Assembly: GCA_964502175.1 (NCBI GenBank)
Contig: CAZCVE010000011.1
Location: 1-64,000 of the forward strand
DNA length: 64,000 nt
From: JAFLCL01 sp964502175
GTDB taxonomy: Bacteria > Myxococcota_A > Polyangia > Polyangiales > Sandaracinaceae
Direction: 5' to 3'
Shown piece after piece: positions 8,747 through 16,455 of the stretch (position 1 is the stretch's first letter; the number at the start of each line of letters is the position of its first letter). The notes below the pieces were generated by a model that did no database searches, had not been told where the DNA came from, and worked only from the letters and a program-made list of their open reading frames with translations. The position numbers were made by a program, and so were the translations under genes.

Positions 8747-9088
8747 ATGGACAAGGTCGTCGAGAAGCTCGTCGCGCTGGGGGTCCCAGGATTGTTGGTG
8801 GTCGTCATCATCGCGACGTCGGGCCTCGCGGGAGGTGCCGCGATCGTTGCGGCGCTCGCCGTACTGGGCGGCCCCTTCGGGATGCTGGGAGGCCTCGTGG
8901 CACTGGGTGTCCTGGGGCTCGTTGCCGATGCGGTCGCGAAGTACGGCGTGGAGTCGGTGTTCAAGAACGTCGTCGCAGGCCTTCGCGCCAAGGGGATGAC
9001 GCGAGCCCAGATCCGCGCGCAGCTCGACGGCTACCCGATCACGGCTGACCTCAAGCGGCGCGTGCTCGCCGAATTCGACAAGACGTGA
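8747..9088 (+). CDS. Small two-helix membrane protein
   Basis: The protein is 113 aa. Residues about 10-63 are two long Gly/Ala/Leu/Val segments (PGLLVVVIIATSGLAGGAA; GGLVALGVLGLVADAVAKYG) that should form a membrane hairpin. They are followed by a soluble helical tail (VFKNVVAGLRAKGMTRAQI). The start ATG follows a divergent gap of 140 bp from the paralogue A gene, so this gap holds two promoters. The stop overlaps a possible GTG start of the LRAT-domain gene (GTGA), showing that the two are one unit. Glycine-zipper-like helices recall membrane-active peptides, but that is inference. No family was recognised. Confidence 0.75.
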   Translation: MDKVVEKLVALGVPGLLVVVIIATSGLAGGAAIVAALAVLGGPFGMLGGLVALGVLGLVADAVAKYGVESVFKNVVAGLRAKGMTRAQIRAQLDGYPITADLKRRVLAEFDKT

Positions 9089-9099
9089 AGGACGAGCAC

Positions 9100-9960
9100 A
9101 TGCCGACCATCGGAGACCACCTGCGTTCGTCGAGGACGATGTACTGGCACCATGGCCTCTACGCCGGAGACGGGCGGGTCCTGCAGTACGCCGGGATGAG
9201 CAGCCTCCACCAGAAGGACGGACCGGTAGAAGAGACCTCGCTCGAGGTCTTCTGCGCAGGAGCGGGCTACGAGGTCGTCGAGCATCAGCGACGCCGTCAC
9301 AGTCCCGAGGAGTCGGTGCGTCGCGGCCGCTCGCGCATCGGTGAGGCGAGGTACGGACTGTCGGACAACAACTGCGAGCACTTCGTGAGTTGGTGCATCG
9401 AAGGCGACCACGGGAGCGGACAGGTCGATGTCGCCGTTCCCACCGGCGGCACGATCGCGTCGGCCGCGGTCGGTGCCGGCGCCGTCGCGACGACGGTCGC
9501 GGCCGGCGGCACTCTGACCGGGGGCGCCAGCCTGATGAGCGGCCTTGCGACTGTCGGGAGCGTCGTGGGTGGTGGTGCGCTCGCGGGCGTCGGAACGTTC
9601 GCAGCCGCGCCTGCGGTGGCCGCGGCCGCGGTCGTGAGCGGTCTCCTCCTGCCTGACGGAGAGCATCTCGAACGCGACGAACGCACGGCCAGACGCGCCG
9701 GTCGCGTCGCTTCCTATGCGGGCGCCGCGGCGGGTTCCGCGGGTGCGGTTGGCGCGGTCGCGGCAGCGGGGATGACGGGGATCAGCGGCGCCGGCATCAC
9801 GACCGGCCTGGCGGCCATCGGAGGGACGGTGGGCGGCGGCATGGCCACCGGCATCGCGATCACCGCCGCGCTCCCCGCGGTCCTGACACTCGGAGCTGGA
9901 TACGGCATCTACAAAGCCTGGAAGTGGACGGCGCAGAAGCCCCGTCCCGACGGGCGATAG
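9100..9960 (+). CDS. LRAT-domain protein with Gly/Ala-rich membrane region
   Basis: The protein is about 286 aa from ATG 9100; GTG at 9085 would overlap the previous stop and is possible. Residues about 10-110 form an LRAT-type papain-like domain (NlpC/P60 superfamily): YWHHGLYAGDGRVLQYAG supplies the H-box and DNNCEHFVSWC the catalytic Cys in the NCEHF context. Known LRAT proteins are thiol acyltransferases or phospholipases acting on membrane lipids. The remaining half is Gly/Ala-rich with several potential membrane segments and a short basic C-terminus. Coupling to the upstream two-helix membrane protein suggests a joint membrane function. A role as a membrane-targeting effector is conceivable but unproven. 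Confidence 0.85.
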   Translation: MPTIGDHLRSSRTMYWHHGLYAGDGRVLQYAGMSSLHQKDGPVEETSLEVFCAGAGYEVVEHQRRRHSPEESVRRGRSRIGEARYGLSDNNCEHFVSWCIEGDHGSGQVDVAVPTGGTIASAAVGAGAVATTVAAGGTLTGGASLMSGLATVGSVVGGGALAGVGTFAAAPAVAAAAVVSGLLLPDGEHLERDERTARRAGRVASYAGAAAGSAGAVGAVAAAGMTGISGAGITTGLAAIGGTVGGGMATGIAITAALPAVLTLGAGYGIYKAWKWTAQKPRPDGR

Positions 9961-10095
9961 CTCTCGCCTCGCCGCTGGTTCTCGTCGGCGAGCACGCGGA
10001 CCTGCCACGTGTTCGAGCCACACGTGGCGCGTTTCCTCCCACACGGCGCCGCGACCACAGGTCGGCCCGGCGAGCTGGGTCCTTCCCTCCGAGAA

Positions 10096-10347
10096 CCGTG
10101 TATTTCCTGGGCGGAACCGTCTGCGCCGTTCTTCGCGCCGTGTGCTCCGCTCCCCGCGCCGTGTGCTCGCCGGAGCGGGCCGTGTGCTTCCCTCGGCGAC
10201 CCGTATGGACGTCCCGCCGAGGTGGGTGCGAGCGCGATCGAGCCGTGCGCCCGCGATCGCGCCCGGGGTGCGCAGCCCGGCGCTGCGTGTGCTCGGGGAG
10301 CGCGGCCGTGTGGCTGCATCTCGGCGCCGTGAGCGTTGCGACTCGAG
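10096..10347. repeat. Degenerate tandem array, exact 21-bp period, about 12 units
   Basis: The core CCGTGTG (or CCGT) recurs at 10096, 10117, 10138, 10159, 10180, 10201, 10243, 10285 (as GCGTGTG), 10306 and 10327. Every spacing is 21 bp or a multiple of it. The array ends exactly where the stop codon of the minus-strand gene begins at 10348. Units 10138-10200 are the best conserved (for example CCGTGTGCTCCGCTCCCCGCG). Because 21 is seven codons, reading frames through the array encode heptad-like repeats: AHG-containing on the minus strand, RAVC-containing on the plus strand. It lies in a 387-bp convergent interval with no other supported gene. Confidence 0.8.
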
Positions 10348-11037
10348 CTACTCCGGATCGCCTTCGTCCCGAGGCTTCTGTTCTGCGAGCCCGAGGCGAA
10401 CAAGGAGGTCCCTGCGGGCGATCGCGAGGCGCGCGAAGCCTGTCCACTCGTCGAACCAGTCGCGAAGCTCGGTCAGCAAGGCTTCGTAGTCGCTCTCGCT
10501 CCCACCCTCGGTGACCTCGCGGACAGACTGCGCGGTCGCGACGAGCCCACGCAGGCGCTGGCGCTGTTCCACCGGAAGGCCGCGCGCCCCGAGGTGGCGC
10601 ATGGCCTCGGGATCGGTGCCGGCGCGTTCGAAGTCGTCGACGCGATCGAGCAACGCGTGGACGGCCTTCACCGAGTCGGGCCCGGTGCCCGGGGCGATCC
10701 CGTGGAGCAGGCGATCACGGACGGCGGGGAAGCGTGTGAGGGAGAGACGGACCTGCTCGAGGATGCGCTCATCCGAGTGATCGATCTCGTCGGCCGCGCT
10801 CGCGACGATCGTGTCCTCCTCATCCTCGGGGACGAACGTGAGGACACGATCGAGCAGCACGATTCCGCGCCGTCGCTCGGCCGCGTCGAAGCCGTGTCGT
10901 TCGAGCGCGCGCCTCGCCGCGGGGTTGCGCGCGACGCCGAGCAAGAAGCGGAACGCGCGCTCCGGCAGTTGCTCCAGCGTCTCCATCGACACGCCCGCCG
11001 ACGTCGTGCGGCGGCGAGAGCTCTTCCGAGTGGCCAT
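10348..11037 (-). CDS. Helical protein of unknown function (paralogue B)
   Basis: The protein is 229 aa: a basic Ser/Arg-rich N-terminus (MATRKSSRRRTTS) followed by a helical, charged body without signal or membrane segments. It shares ordered motifs with the gene at 7851-8606: LERHGFDAAERRRG, LTRFPAVRD followed by LLHG, QRLRGLV, and ELRDWFDEW followed by RRDLLVRLGLAE. The acidic tail of paralogue A is missing here; instead, the 21-bp array starts immediately after the stop codon. It is probably the second gene of a unit with the helical ORF ending at 11095 (57-bp gap). The function is unknown. Confidence 0.8.
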   Translation of the reverse strand: MATRKSSRRRTTSAGVSMETLEQLPERAFRFLLGVARNPAARRALERHGFDAAERRRGIVLLDRVLTFVPEDEEDTIVASAADEIDHSDERILEQVRLSLTRFPAVRDRLLHGIAPGTGPDSVKAVHALLDRVDDFERAGTDPEAMRHLGARGLPVEQRQRLRGLVATAQSVREVTEGGSESDYEALLTELRDWFDEWTGFARLAIARRDLLVRLGLAEQKPRDEGDPE

Positions 11038-11094
11038 GGCGAGGATTCAAACAGGCGTGACGGCCCGGGTCGAGGGCCTCGGCCGTGGCCGACC

Positions 11095-11481
11095 TCAACG
11101 TCGTGCAGCGCGCGCCAGCTCGACCAGCGCCTCCGGGGCGAGCTCATCGATCAAACGCCCGTCGGCGCTCGGGCCCATGACCGCGAGGACGCGCAGGAGG
11201 TCACGCTCGGCGAGCCCCGAGCGGCGCATCGCACGATCGATCTCCCACGGTCGCACCGCCTCACCGATGGCCGACGCGCCGCATGCGAGGCACACGAACA
11301 CGGCGAGCACGGGTCGCGCAGGCAGAGCGTCGAGCGCACCGACCTTCAGCCGTTCGGCGAGCGCGGCCTCGATCGCTTCGTCGAGGGCGACGGCGTGGTC
11401 GAGGGCGGCGACGCTCGCTTCGGGATGGCGTGCGCGGAACTGATCGAGCTCGGCGTCCTGGAGGAGGTCGAGCCGCTTCAC
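11095..11481 (-). CDS. Hypothetical helical protein
   Basis: The frame uses strongly GC3-biased codons and encodes an Ala/Leu/Glu-rich helical protein (for example AALDHAVALDEAIEAALAER; ERDLLRVLAVMG; LIDELAPEALVELARAARR). This supports real coding. The start is uncertain. The frame is open back to an ATG at 11667, but that would overlap the divergent ATPase gene, and the sequence there is Arg/Ser-rich. I chose GTG at 11481, where the protein-like sequence begins. No family was recognised. It lies upstream of paralogue B on the same strand and head-to-head with the ATPase-HNH pair. Confidence 0.5.
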   Translation of the reverse strand: MKRLDLLQDAELDQFRARHPEASVAALDHAVALDEAIEAALAERLKVGALDALPARPVLAVFVCLACGASAIGEAVRPWEIDRAMRRSGLAERDLLRVLAVMGPSADGRLIDELAPEALVELARAARR

Positions 11482-11587
11482 CTCGGCGCGAGGGTGCTCT
11501 CCGCGGCGAACGGTCGCCCGATCGCGCCCGGAGATCTGGCGACCGAGGAAGAGAGAGCAACGCGGAGAGCCGCTTCGACCCACAGCG

Positions 11588-12997
11588 GTGAGCCTACCGA
11601 ACACCGTCGGGGTTGTGTGCCCGCGCTGGCTGAGCGACAACTTTGGCGTGTCGTCACCGCGAACCAACGGAGCCCACGCGAAGCACCCCCAAGCGGACTT
11701 GGCCGATGGCGTCTACTTGGCCGACGTCTCCATCGCGCACGTTCGGTGCTTCGGACCCGAACAACGCCTCTCGTTGGTCGACGAAAACGGCAAGATCGCC
11801 CGTTGGACCGTGATCCTCGGTGAGAACGGCGTCGGCAAGACCACCCTCCTCCAGATGATGGCGCTGCTGGCTTCGCGCGACAGTCGCGAGGTCGAGCATC
11901 TGATCGAGTTCGAGATGTTCGAACGCCGGATGGAGCGGTGGGAGAAACCACCGCGAGAGCACCATCTCGCCGCGCGTGTACCCCGCGGCAAGGCGGCCGA
12001 GGCGGCGGCATCGGCCGTGTTTAGGTCAGCGGCGGGGGAGACCGCGACCAGGTTGTGGTTCGGAGCCGAGCCAGCGACATCGCTCGAACGAGTCCCGTTC
12101 TTGTACGGGTACGGCGCCGGCCGGCGACTCGGAGTCGGGAGTCTGAAGGGTCGCCGTCGGTCCAACTACGCCGACGCGTTCCTCAGCCTGTTCATCGACA
12201 CCGATCTCACGGATGCCGAGGAATGGTTGCTCCAGGCCGACTACGCGTCGGCGCGCGGCCCGGAAGACGTCGGTGCAAGACGGCGCGTCGAGGTCGTCAA
12301 AGAGCTCCTGCTCCGTGTGCTGCCTGACGTCACCGACATTCGCATCGTCGAGTCCTCGACGTCTCCCGAGGTGGAGCTCCGAACCCCCTACGGCTGGGTT
12401 CCCGTCGCCGGCCTCAGCCTCGGCTTTCAGACACTCATCGCATGGACCGTCGACCTCGCTGCTCGTTTCCTCAGTCGATTTGACGGCGTCGGCGACCCCC
12501 TTTCGCAGCCTGCCATCGTGCTCGTCGACGAGATCGACCTTCATCTCCATCCCCGCTGGCAACGTCAGTTGATCGGCCACCTGACTCAACTGTTCCGAGG
12601 GACGCAGTTCATCGCGACCGCCCACAGCCCCCTCGTCGTCCAGGCGGCTGAGAACGCAAACATCGTCGTCCTGCGTCGAGACGGTGATCACGTGGTCGTC
12701 GAGGCCCAGCCAAGTGAAGTGAAGAACTGGCGAATCGACCAGATCCTGACCAGCGACCTCTACGGACTCCCGAGTGCTCGGCCACCGCAGCTCGACTCCC
12801 TTCTCCACGAACGGCGGGAGATTCTGGAGAAAGCCGAGATCACGGCAGCCGACGAGCGCCGATTGCGGTCGATCGAGAAGGCGATGGGGTCCCTTCCTGG
12901 CGGCGAGACGCCCGAGGAGATCCGCGCCATGGTGGCGATCGAGAGAGCATCCCGCGCACTCGCACCCTCCAAGACCCGACGTCGAGGCGCGAAGTGA
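11588..12997 (+). CDS. AAA/ABC-type ATPase, Septu PtuA-like
   Basis: The protein is up to 469 aa. It has a Walker A at GENGVGKTT (about 78-86), an ABC-signature-like LSLGFQ (276-281), Walker B VLVDEIDLHLHPRW (from 311) and an H-loop ATAHSP (343-348). This is the SMC/OLD-like ATPase plan found in PtuA of Septu systems and retron-associated ATPases. The N-terminus before DGVYLADVSIAHVRCFG is atypical, so the true start may be GTG 11648 rather than GTG 11588; neither has a strong ribosome-binding site. Its stop overlaps the start of the HNH gene by 4 bp (12994-12997). That coupling is the main reason for the Septu-like call, together with the island context. Confidence 0.85.
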   Translation: MSLPNTVGVVCPRWLSDNFGVSSPRTNGAHAKHPQADLADGVYLADVSIAHVRCFGPEQRLSLVDENGKIARWTVILGENGVGKTTLLQMMALLASRDSREVEHLIEFEMFERRMERWEKPPREHHLAARVPRGKAAEAAASAVFRSAAGETATRLWFGAEPATSLERVPFLYGYGAGRRLGVGSLKGRRRSNYADAFLSLFIDTDLTDAEEWLLQADYASARGPEDVGARRRVEVVKELLLRVLPDVTDIRIVESSTSPEVELRTPYGWVPVAGLSLGFQTLIAWTVDLAARFLSRFDGVGDPLSQPAIVLVDEIDLHLHPRWQRQLIGHLTQLFRGTQFIATAHSPLVVQAAENANIVVLRRDGDHVVVEAQPSEVKNWRIDQILTSDLYGLPSARPPQLDSLLHERREILEKAEITAADERRLRSIEKAMGSLPGGETPEEIRAMVAIERASRALAPSKTRRRGAK

Positions 12998-13728
12998 TCC
13001 GGATCCGGCGCCCGAAGCAGGCACCTTCGGTTCTCGCGGCAAAGGGGACCGCGAAGACGGCGGAGCACTGCGCGAGCGTCGTTGCAAACACGCCTCTCGA
13101 CTTCGATCGAGACATCTACGGCGCAAAGGACGTGAAGGACGTGCTGGCGGGGTCTCATCGTGGGAAGTGCTGCTTCTGCGAGTCGAAGATCCTGCACGTT
13201 GCGTCGGGAGACGTTGAGCATTTTCGCCCCAAAGCGGGCGTGTACTCGACATCTCTCGGCAAGGTCGCGCCGCCTGGCTACTACTGGCTCGCGTACGAGT
13301 GGACCAACCTCCTCTTCTCCTGCGAGCAGTGCAATCGGCGCGGAAAGAAGAACCACTTCCCGCTCCTCGATGAAAGCAAGCGCGCATCGGCTCCGACCAG
13401 CGCCTTGTCGGACGAGCGTCCCGTCTTCATCGACCCAACCGCCGAAGACCCTGCACGACACGTGGGCTTTCGCGACGAGATTGCGTTCGGTCGCACAGCG
13501 CGAGGGAAAGCGACCATCGATGCGCTCATGTTGAACCGAGCTCCACTACGAGCACGTCGCGCCGAGGTGCTTGGAACGCTCCGAGCGCTTCGCCGCGCGG
13601 AGGCCGCGCTGGCGCGCCGCAGTGGAAAGAAGAGCCAGGCGGAGCTGGCGGAAGTTCGTGCCGCTCTCCGTCGTCTCGCTACGCCGCGCGCGGAGTACTG
13701 GGCAATGAGGAAGTGCGCTGGCGTCTGA
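12994..13728 (+). CDS. HNH endonuclease, Septu PtuB-like (TIGR02646-like)
   Basis: The protein is 244 aa. CxxC (C59, C62) in GKCCFCESKI, then DVEHFRPKAG (His76), then the long EWTNLLFSCEQCN (Asn105, C110, C113) and KKNHFP (His121) form the zinc-supported HNH nuclease core of TIGR02646/PtuB-like proteins. In Septu, PtuA and PtuB act together against phage by nucleic-acid cleavage. The gene starts with GTG inside the end of the ATPase gene, so the two are translationally coupled. The C-terminal half is helical and basic. The end (AEYWAMRKCAGV) is followed in another frame by a protein-like stretch, raising the possibility of a frameshifted extension. Confidence 0.85.
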   Translation: MIRIRRPKQAPSVLAAKGTAKTAEHCASVVANTPLDFDRDIYGAKDVKDVLAGSHRGKCCFCESKILHVASGDVEHFRPKAGVYSTSLGKVAPPGYYWLAYEWTNLLFSCEQCNRRGKKNHFPLLDESKRASAPTSALSDERPVFIDPTAEDPARHVGFRDEIAFGRTARGKATIDALMLNRAPLRARRAEVLGTLRALRRAEAALARRSGKKSQAELAEVRAALRRLATPRAEYWAMRKCAGV

Positions 13729-13795
13729 CAGTCATTTCCGCTTCACCGAGACGACCTTCGTCCTCTACGGCAGCCCCCACCTCGCACTCAACCCG

Positions 13796-14134
13796 ATGCG
13801 CGACGACATGGCACCGCACGTGTCGATCGTCGCTCCGCTGCGTGACGTCCCCGACTGGGTCAAGACCAAGAACTTCGTCGAACACGTCGCCGACTGGGAG
13901 CTGACAGAGGAACTGCGAAGGCTCGTCGTCGGCATCCGCTTCGAGGACTCGCTCGGAGAGCACGTCATCACGGTCCGCGGGACGTTGCGCGACGCCGAGG
14001 CGGTGCGCGCAGGCATGGACCAGGCGATGAGGCGGACGCGCGAGTTCTTCGCACCCGCCTCCGTGCGCTGGAGACGCAGCCCCACGCTCTCTGTTCGCGT
14101 TCGCATCGCGCGTGGCCGAGGGGTCCCGGGCTGA
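13796..14134 (+). CDS. Hypothetical protein, possibly a frameshifted extension of the HNH gene
   Basis: The sequence APHVSIVAPLRDVPDWVKTK followed by FVEHVADWELTEELRRLVVGIRF is clearly protein-like and GC3-biased. The frame is open back to a stop at 13706-13708, and the translated upstream part (SDSHFRFTETTFVLYGSPHL) also looks coding but holds no ATG, GTG or TTG. The annotated ATG at 13796 has no ribosome-binding site, so the real start may be a CTG near 13718, or this may be the tail of the HNH protein after a one-base shift near 13720. The last 20 or so residues are Arg-rich and less convincing. The function is unknown. Confidence 0.45.
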   Translation: MRDDMAPHVSIVAPLRDVPDWVKTKNFVEHVADWELTEELRRLVVGIRFEDSLGEHVITVRGTLRDAEAVRAGMDQAMRRTREFFAPASVRWRRSPTLSVRVRIARGRGVPG

Positions 14135-14277
14135 GCGGCGCGAGACCGGCGCTCCTCCGCCGCTGACCTCGAACCGCTCTCCTGCGCGCTCGTCCTCCGG
14201 GGGCTCGACAAGCGAGCACGCCCGGTCCAGATCCGGCGACTTCGCGGGGGCGGTCCCTCGTGGGCAAAGGGATGTCG

Positions 14278-15930
14278 ATGACTCTGCGCACGGCGGGACG
14301 AGCACTCGGGATGACGATCGCGGCGGGCCTCGCGGGCTCAGTCGTCGGCTGTTCGAACGGGGGATGCCCCGACGGCTTCGTGTCGAACGGCAGCTTCTGC
14401 GAGCCGCTGCCGACCGACGCAGGACCGGACGCGGCGGCCGTGGACGCGGGGCCGTCTGACGACGTGTTCGTGGTGGGCGCCGACGCCGTGCTGCCGGACG
14501 CGTTCGTCGTGCCCGATGCGTGGGCGCCGGACGCTTGGACGCCGTTCGACGTGTGCACGCCTGCGCGCGTGTACGCCGACCTCGACGGCGATGGCTTCGG
14601 CGATCCGACGACGGGACGCGACGACTGCCTCGAGCGCGGAGGCGTCGAGGACGCGACCGACTGCGACGACTCGCGCGCCGAGGTGAACCCCGACGCGACG
14701 GAGATCTGCAACGGCCTCGACGACGAGTGCGACACGCTCGTCGACGATGGCGTGCTCCTCACGTTCTACGTCGACGCGGATGGCGATACGTACGGAACGA
14801 GCGTCTCGATCGAAGCGTGCACGATGCCGAGCGGACACGCCGCGCGCAGCGGCGACTGCAACGACGCCTGCGCGACCTGCAACCCAGGCGCGAGCGAGAC
14901 GTGTGACGGGCTCGACAACGACTGCGACGGGACCGTCGACGATGGTGTGCTGCTCACCTTCTACGTGGACGGCGACGGCGACACGTACGGAACGAGCGTG
15001 TCGATCCAGGCGTGCACGCTGCCGGCAGGCCACGCGACGCGCAGCGGTGACTGCAACGACGCCTGCGCGACGTGCAATCCCGGCGCGAGCGAGGCGTGCG
15101 ACGGCCTCGACAACGACTGCGACGCGCTGATCGACGACGGCGTGCTCACCACGTTCTACGTCGACGCCGACGGCGACACGTACGGCACGGCCGTGACGAC
15201 GCAGGCGTGCACCTTGCCCGGCGGCTACGCGGCGCGGAGCGGCGACTGCAACGACGCGTGCATGACCTGCAACCCCGGCCGCACCGAGACGTGCGATGGC
15301 CTCGACAACGACTGCGACACGCTGATCGACGACGGCGTGCTCACGACGTTCTATCGCGACGCCGACGGCGACATGCGCGGCCTCGCGAGCATGTCGACGG
15401 CCGCGTGCACCGCGCCCGCGGGGTACGTGACGTCGAGCGACGACTGCAACGACGGCTGCACGACCTGCTATCCGGGTCGGAGTGAGTCGTGCGACGGGCT
15501 CGACAACAACTGCAACACCACGATCGACGAGGGGGTGCTCAACTCCTATTACCGCGACTGCGATGTGGACAACTTCACAGTCGCCACGGCCACTCTCGCG
15601 TGCAGCGTTCCCGCGCGACCGGCCGGATGCTCGGCCACCGGCGTGGTCTGGCGTGGCGCGCCGACCGCCACGGATTGCGCCGACGAAGACAATCGAGCCT
15701 TCCCGGGGCAGACGTCGTACTTCGGGACCGCGATCACGGGCCCCCACACGGTCCCCGACCGCGACTTCAACTGCGACGGATCACAGACTCGTCAGTACGT
15801 GGATGTCGCGCTGTGCCTCGACGATGTCCGACCCGGTTGGCAGATGGCACCGGTGCCCGCATGCGGGGTGTACGGGTGGCTGGATCTCTGTACGGGCCCC
15901 GCGACCTTCGTCCGCGCACCCTGCCGCTGA
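14278..15930 (+). CDS. MopE-like repeat lipoprotein
   Basis: The protein is about 550 aa from ATG 14278, chosen over the in-frame GTG 14260 and ATG 14272 because AAAGGG lies 6 nt upstream. A signal with lipobox SVVGC is followed by a Cys motif and a DAG-rich linker. Five or six imperfect repeats of about 65 residues follow, each with GDCNDACATCNPGASE, TCDGLDNDCD, and a FYVDADGDTYG strand. These are the MopE-type putative metal-binding motifs common in myxobacterial surface proteins. The Asp-rich repeats probably bind calcium or copper, by family knowledge rather than proof. The stop abuts the stop of the convergent lipoprotein gene, giving TGATCA. Confidence 0.85.
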   Translation: MTLRTAGRALGMTIAAGLAGSVVGCSNGGCPDGFVSNGSFCEPLPTDAGPDAAAVDAGPSDDVFVVGADAVLPDAFVVPDAWAPDAWTPFDVCTPARVYADLDGDGFGDPTTGRDDCLERGGVEDATDCDDSRAEVNPDATEICNGLDDECDTLVDDGVLLTFYVDADGDTYGTSVSIEACTMPSGHAARSGDCNDACATCNPGASETCDGLDNDCDGTVDDGVLLTFYVDGDGDTYGTSVSIQACTLPAGHATRSGDCNDACATCNPGASEACDGLDNDCDALIDDGVLTTFYVDADGDTYGTAVTTQACTLPGGYAARSGDCNDACMTCNPGRTETCDGLDNDCDTLIDDGVLTTFYRDADGDMRGLASMSTAACTAPAGYVTSSDDCNDGCTTCYPGRSESCDGLDNNCNTTIDEGVLNSYYRDCDVDNFTVATATLACSVPARPAGCSATGVVWRGAPTATDCADEDNRAFPGQTSYFGTAITGPHTVPDRDFNCDGSQTRQYVDVALCLDDVRPGWQMAPVPACGVYGWLDLCTGPATFVRAPCR

Positions 15931-16455
15931 TCAGGGGGTGGCTGCGGCGAGGCGGAAGATGCCGAAGACGTCGCCGTTCGCTTCGTCGCCCGTGCCTGCG
16001 ATCAGGCGCACCTCGATCTCGCCCGTGTCGAGCAGCGAGAGGAACACCATCACCTCGCGGCCATCGAGCGGGCCGTCGGTGGGGCGGGCGAGGAGCAGCA
16101 TCGTCTCGAGGCGGCCGGCGCCGGGGAACGAGAGCTCGCTGAGGAGGTCGTGCGAGAGCGGCGCGATCGACTCGAGCGGCGTCGCGGCGAAGAGCGTCGT
16201 GCCGTCGGGCGCCGTCGTCGTGATCGTGCCCACCTCGGGGCGGCCGATGGCGGCGGGATCGAACGACAGCTCGAGCGTCGTGTCCGCGACGAAGCCGCGC
16301 CGGATGAACGACTCCTCACCCTCGCCGAGCACCGGTCCGCGGAAGGTTCGCTCCGGCCCCGTGCGGAAGCGGTCGTAGCTCTCGCACGCGATCGAGCCGA
16401 GCGCAGAGAGCGCCACGAGCGCGATCACCAAGCGTGCGGAGGCGCGGGGGATCAT
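15931..16455 (-). CDS. Small lipoprotein, unknown function
   Basis: The protein is 174 aa. MIPRASARLVIALVALSALG followed by SIAC is a clear lipoprotein signal with the Cys at residue 24. The mature part is beta-rich (LELSFDPAAIGRPEVGTITT; TMLLLARPTDGPLDGREVMV; EIEVRLIAGTGDEANGDVFG) and may form a single beta-sandwich. No family was recognised. The ATG at 16455 overlaps the stop of the MazG-like gene by 4 bp, so both are probably translated together, although no functional link is evident. Confidence 0.75.
   Translation of the reverse strand: MIPRASARLVIALVALSALGSIACESYDRFRTGPERTFRGPVLGEGEESFIRRGFVADTTLELSFDPAAIGRPEVGTITTTAPDGTTLFAATPLESIAPLSHDLLSELSFPGAGRLETMLLLARPTDGPLDGREVMVFLSLLDTGEIEVRLIAGTGDEANGDVFGIFRLAAATP

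Noticed and set aside
7155..8999. Plus-strand open frame of about 600 codons across the ATPase and helical genes
   Set aside because: Antisense shadow: Arg/Leu/Asp-rich, no motif, and the minus-strand genes have ribosome-binding sites and recognised families.
9961..10095. Possible small gene after the LRAT gene
   Set aside because: Open frames exist on both strands but have no start with a ribosome-binding site and no recognisable protein pattern.
10096..10347. CRISPR array
   Set aside because: Units are only 21 bp, there are no spacers between conserved repeats, and no cas genes lie nearby.
14338..15747. Minus-strand frame with repeated Val/Ala/Arg units opposite the MopE-like gene
   Set aside because: The repeats mirror the Asp-rich repeats on the plus strand, which show cysteine patterns and a lipobox.
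15925..15936. TGATCA where two convergent stop codons abut
   Set aside because: A palindrome of this size arises directly from TGA meeting TCA; no terminator stem or other function is visible.
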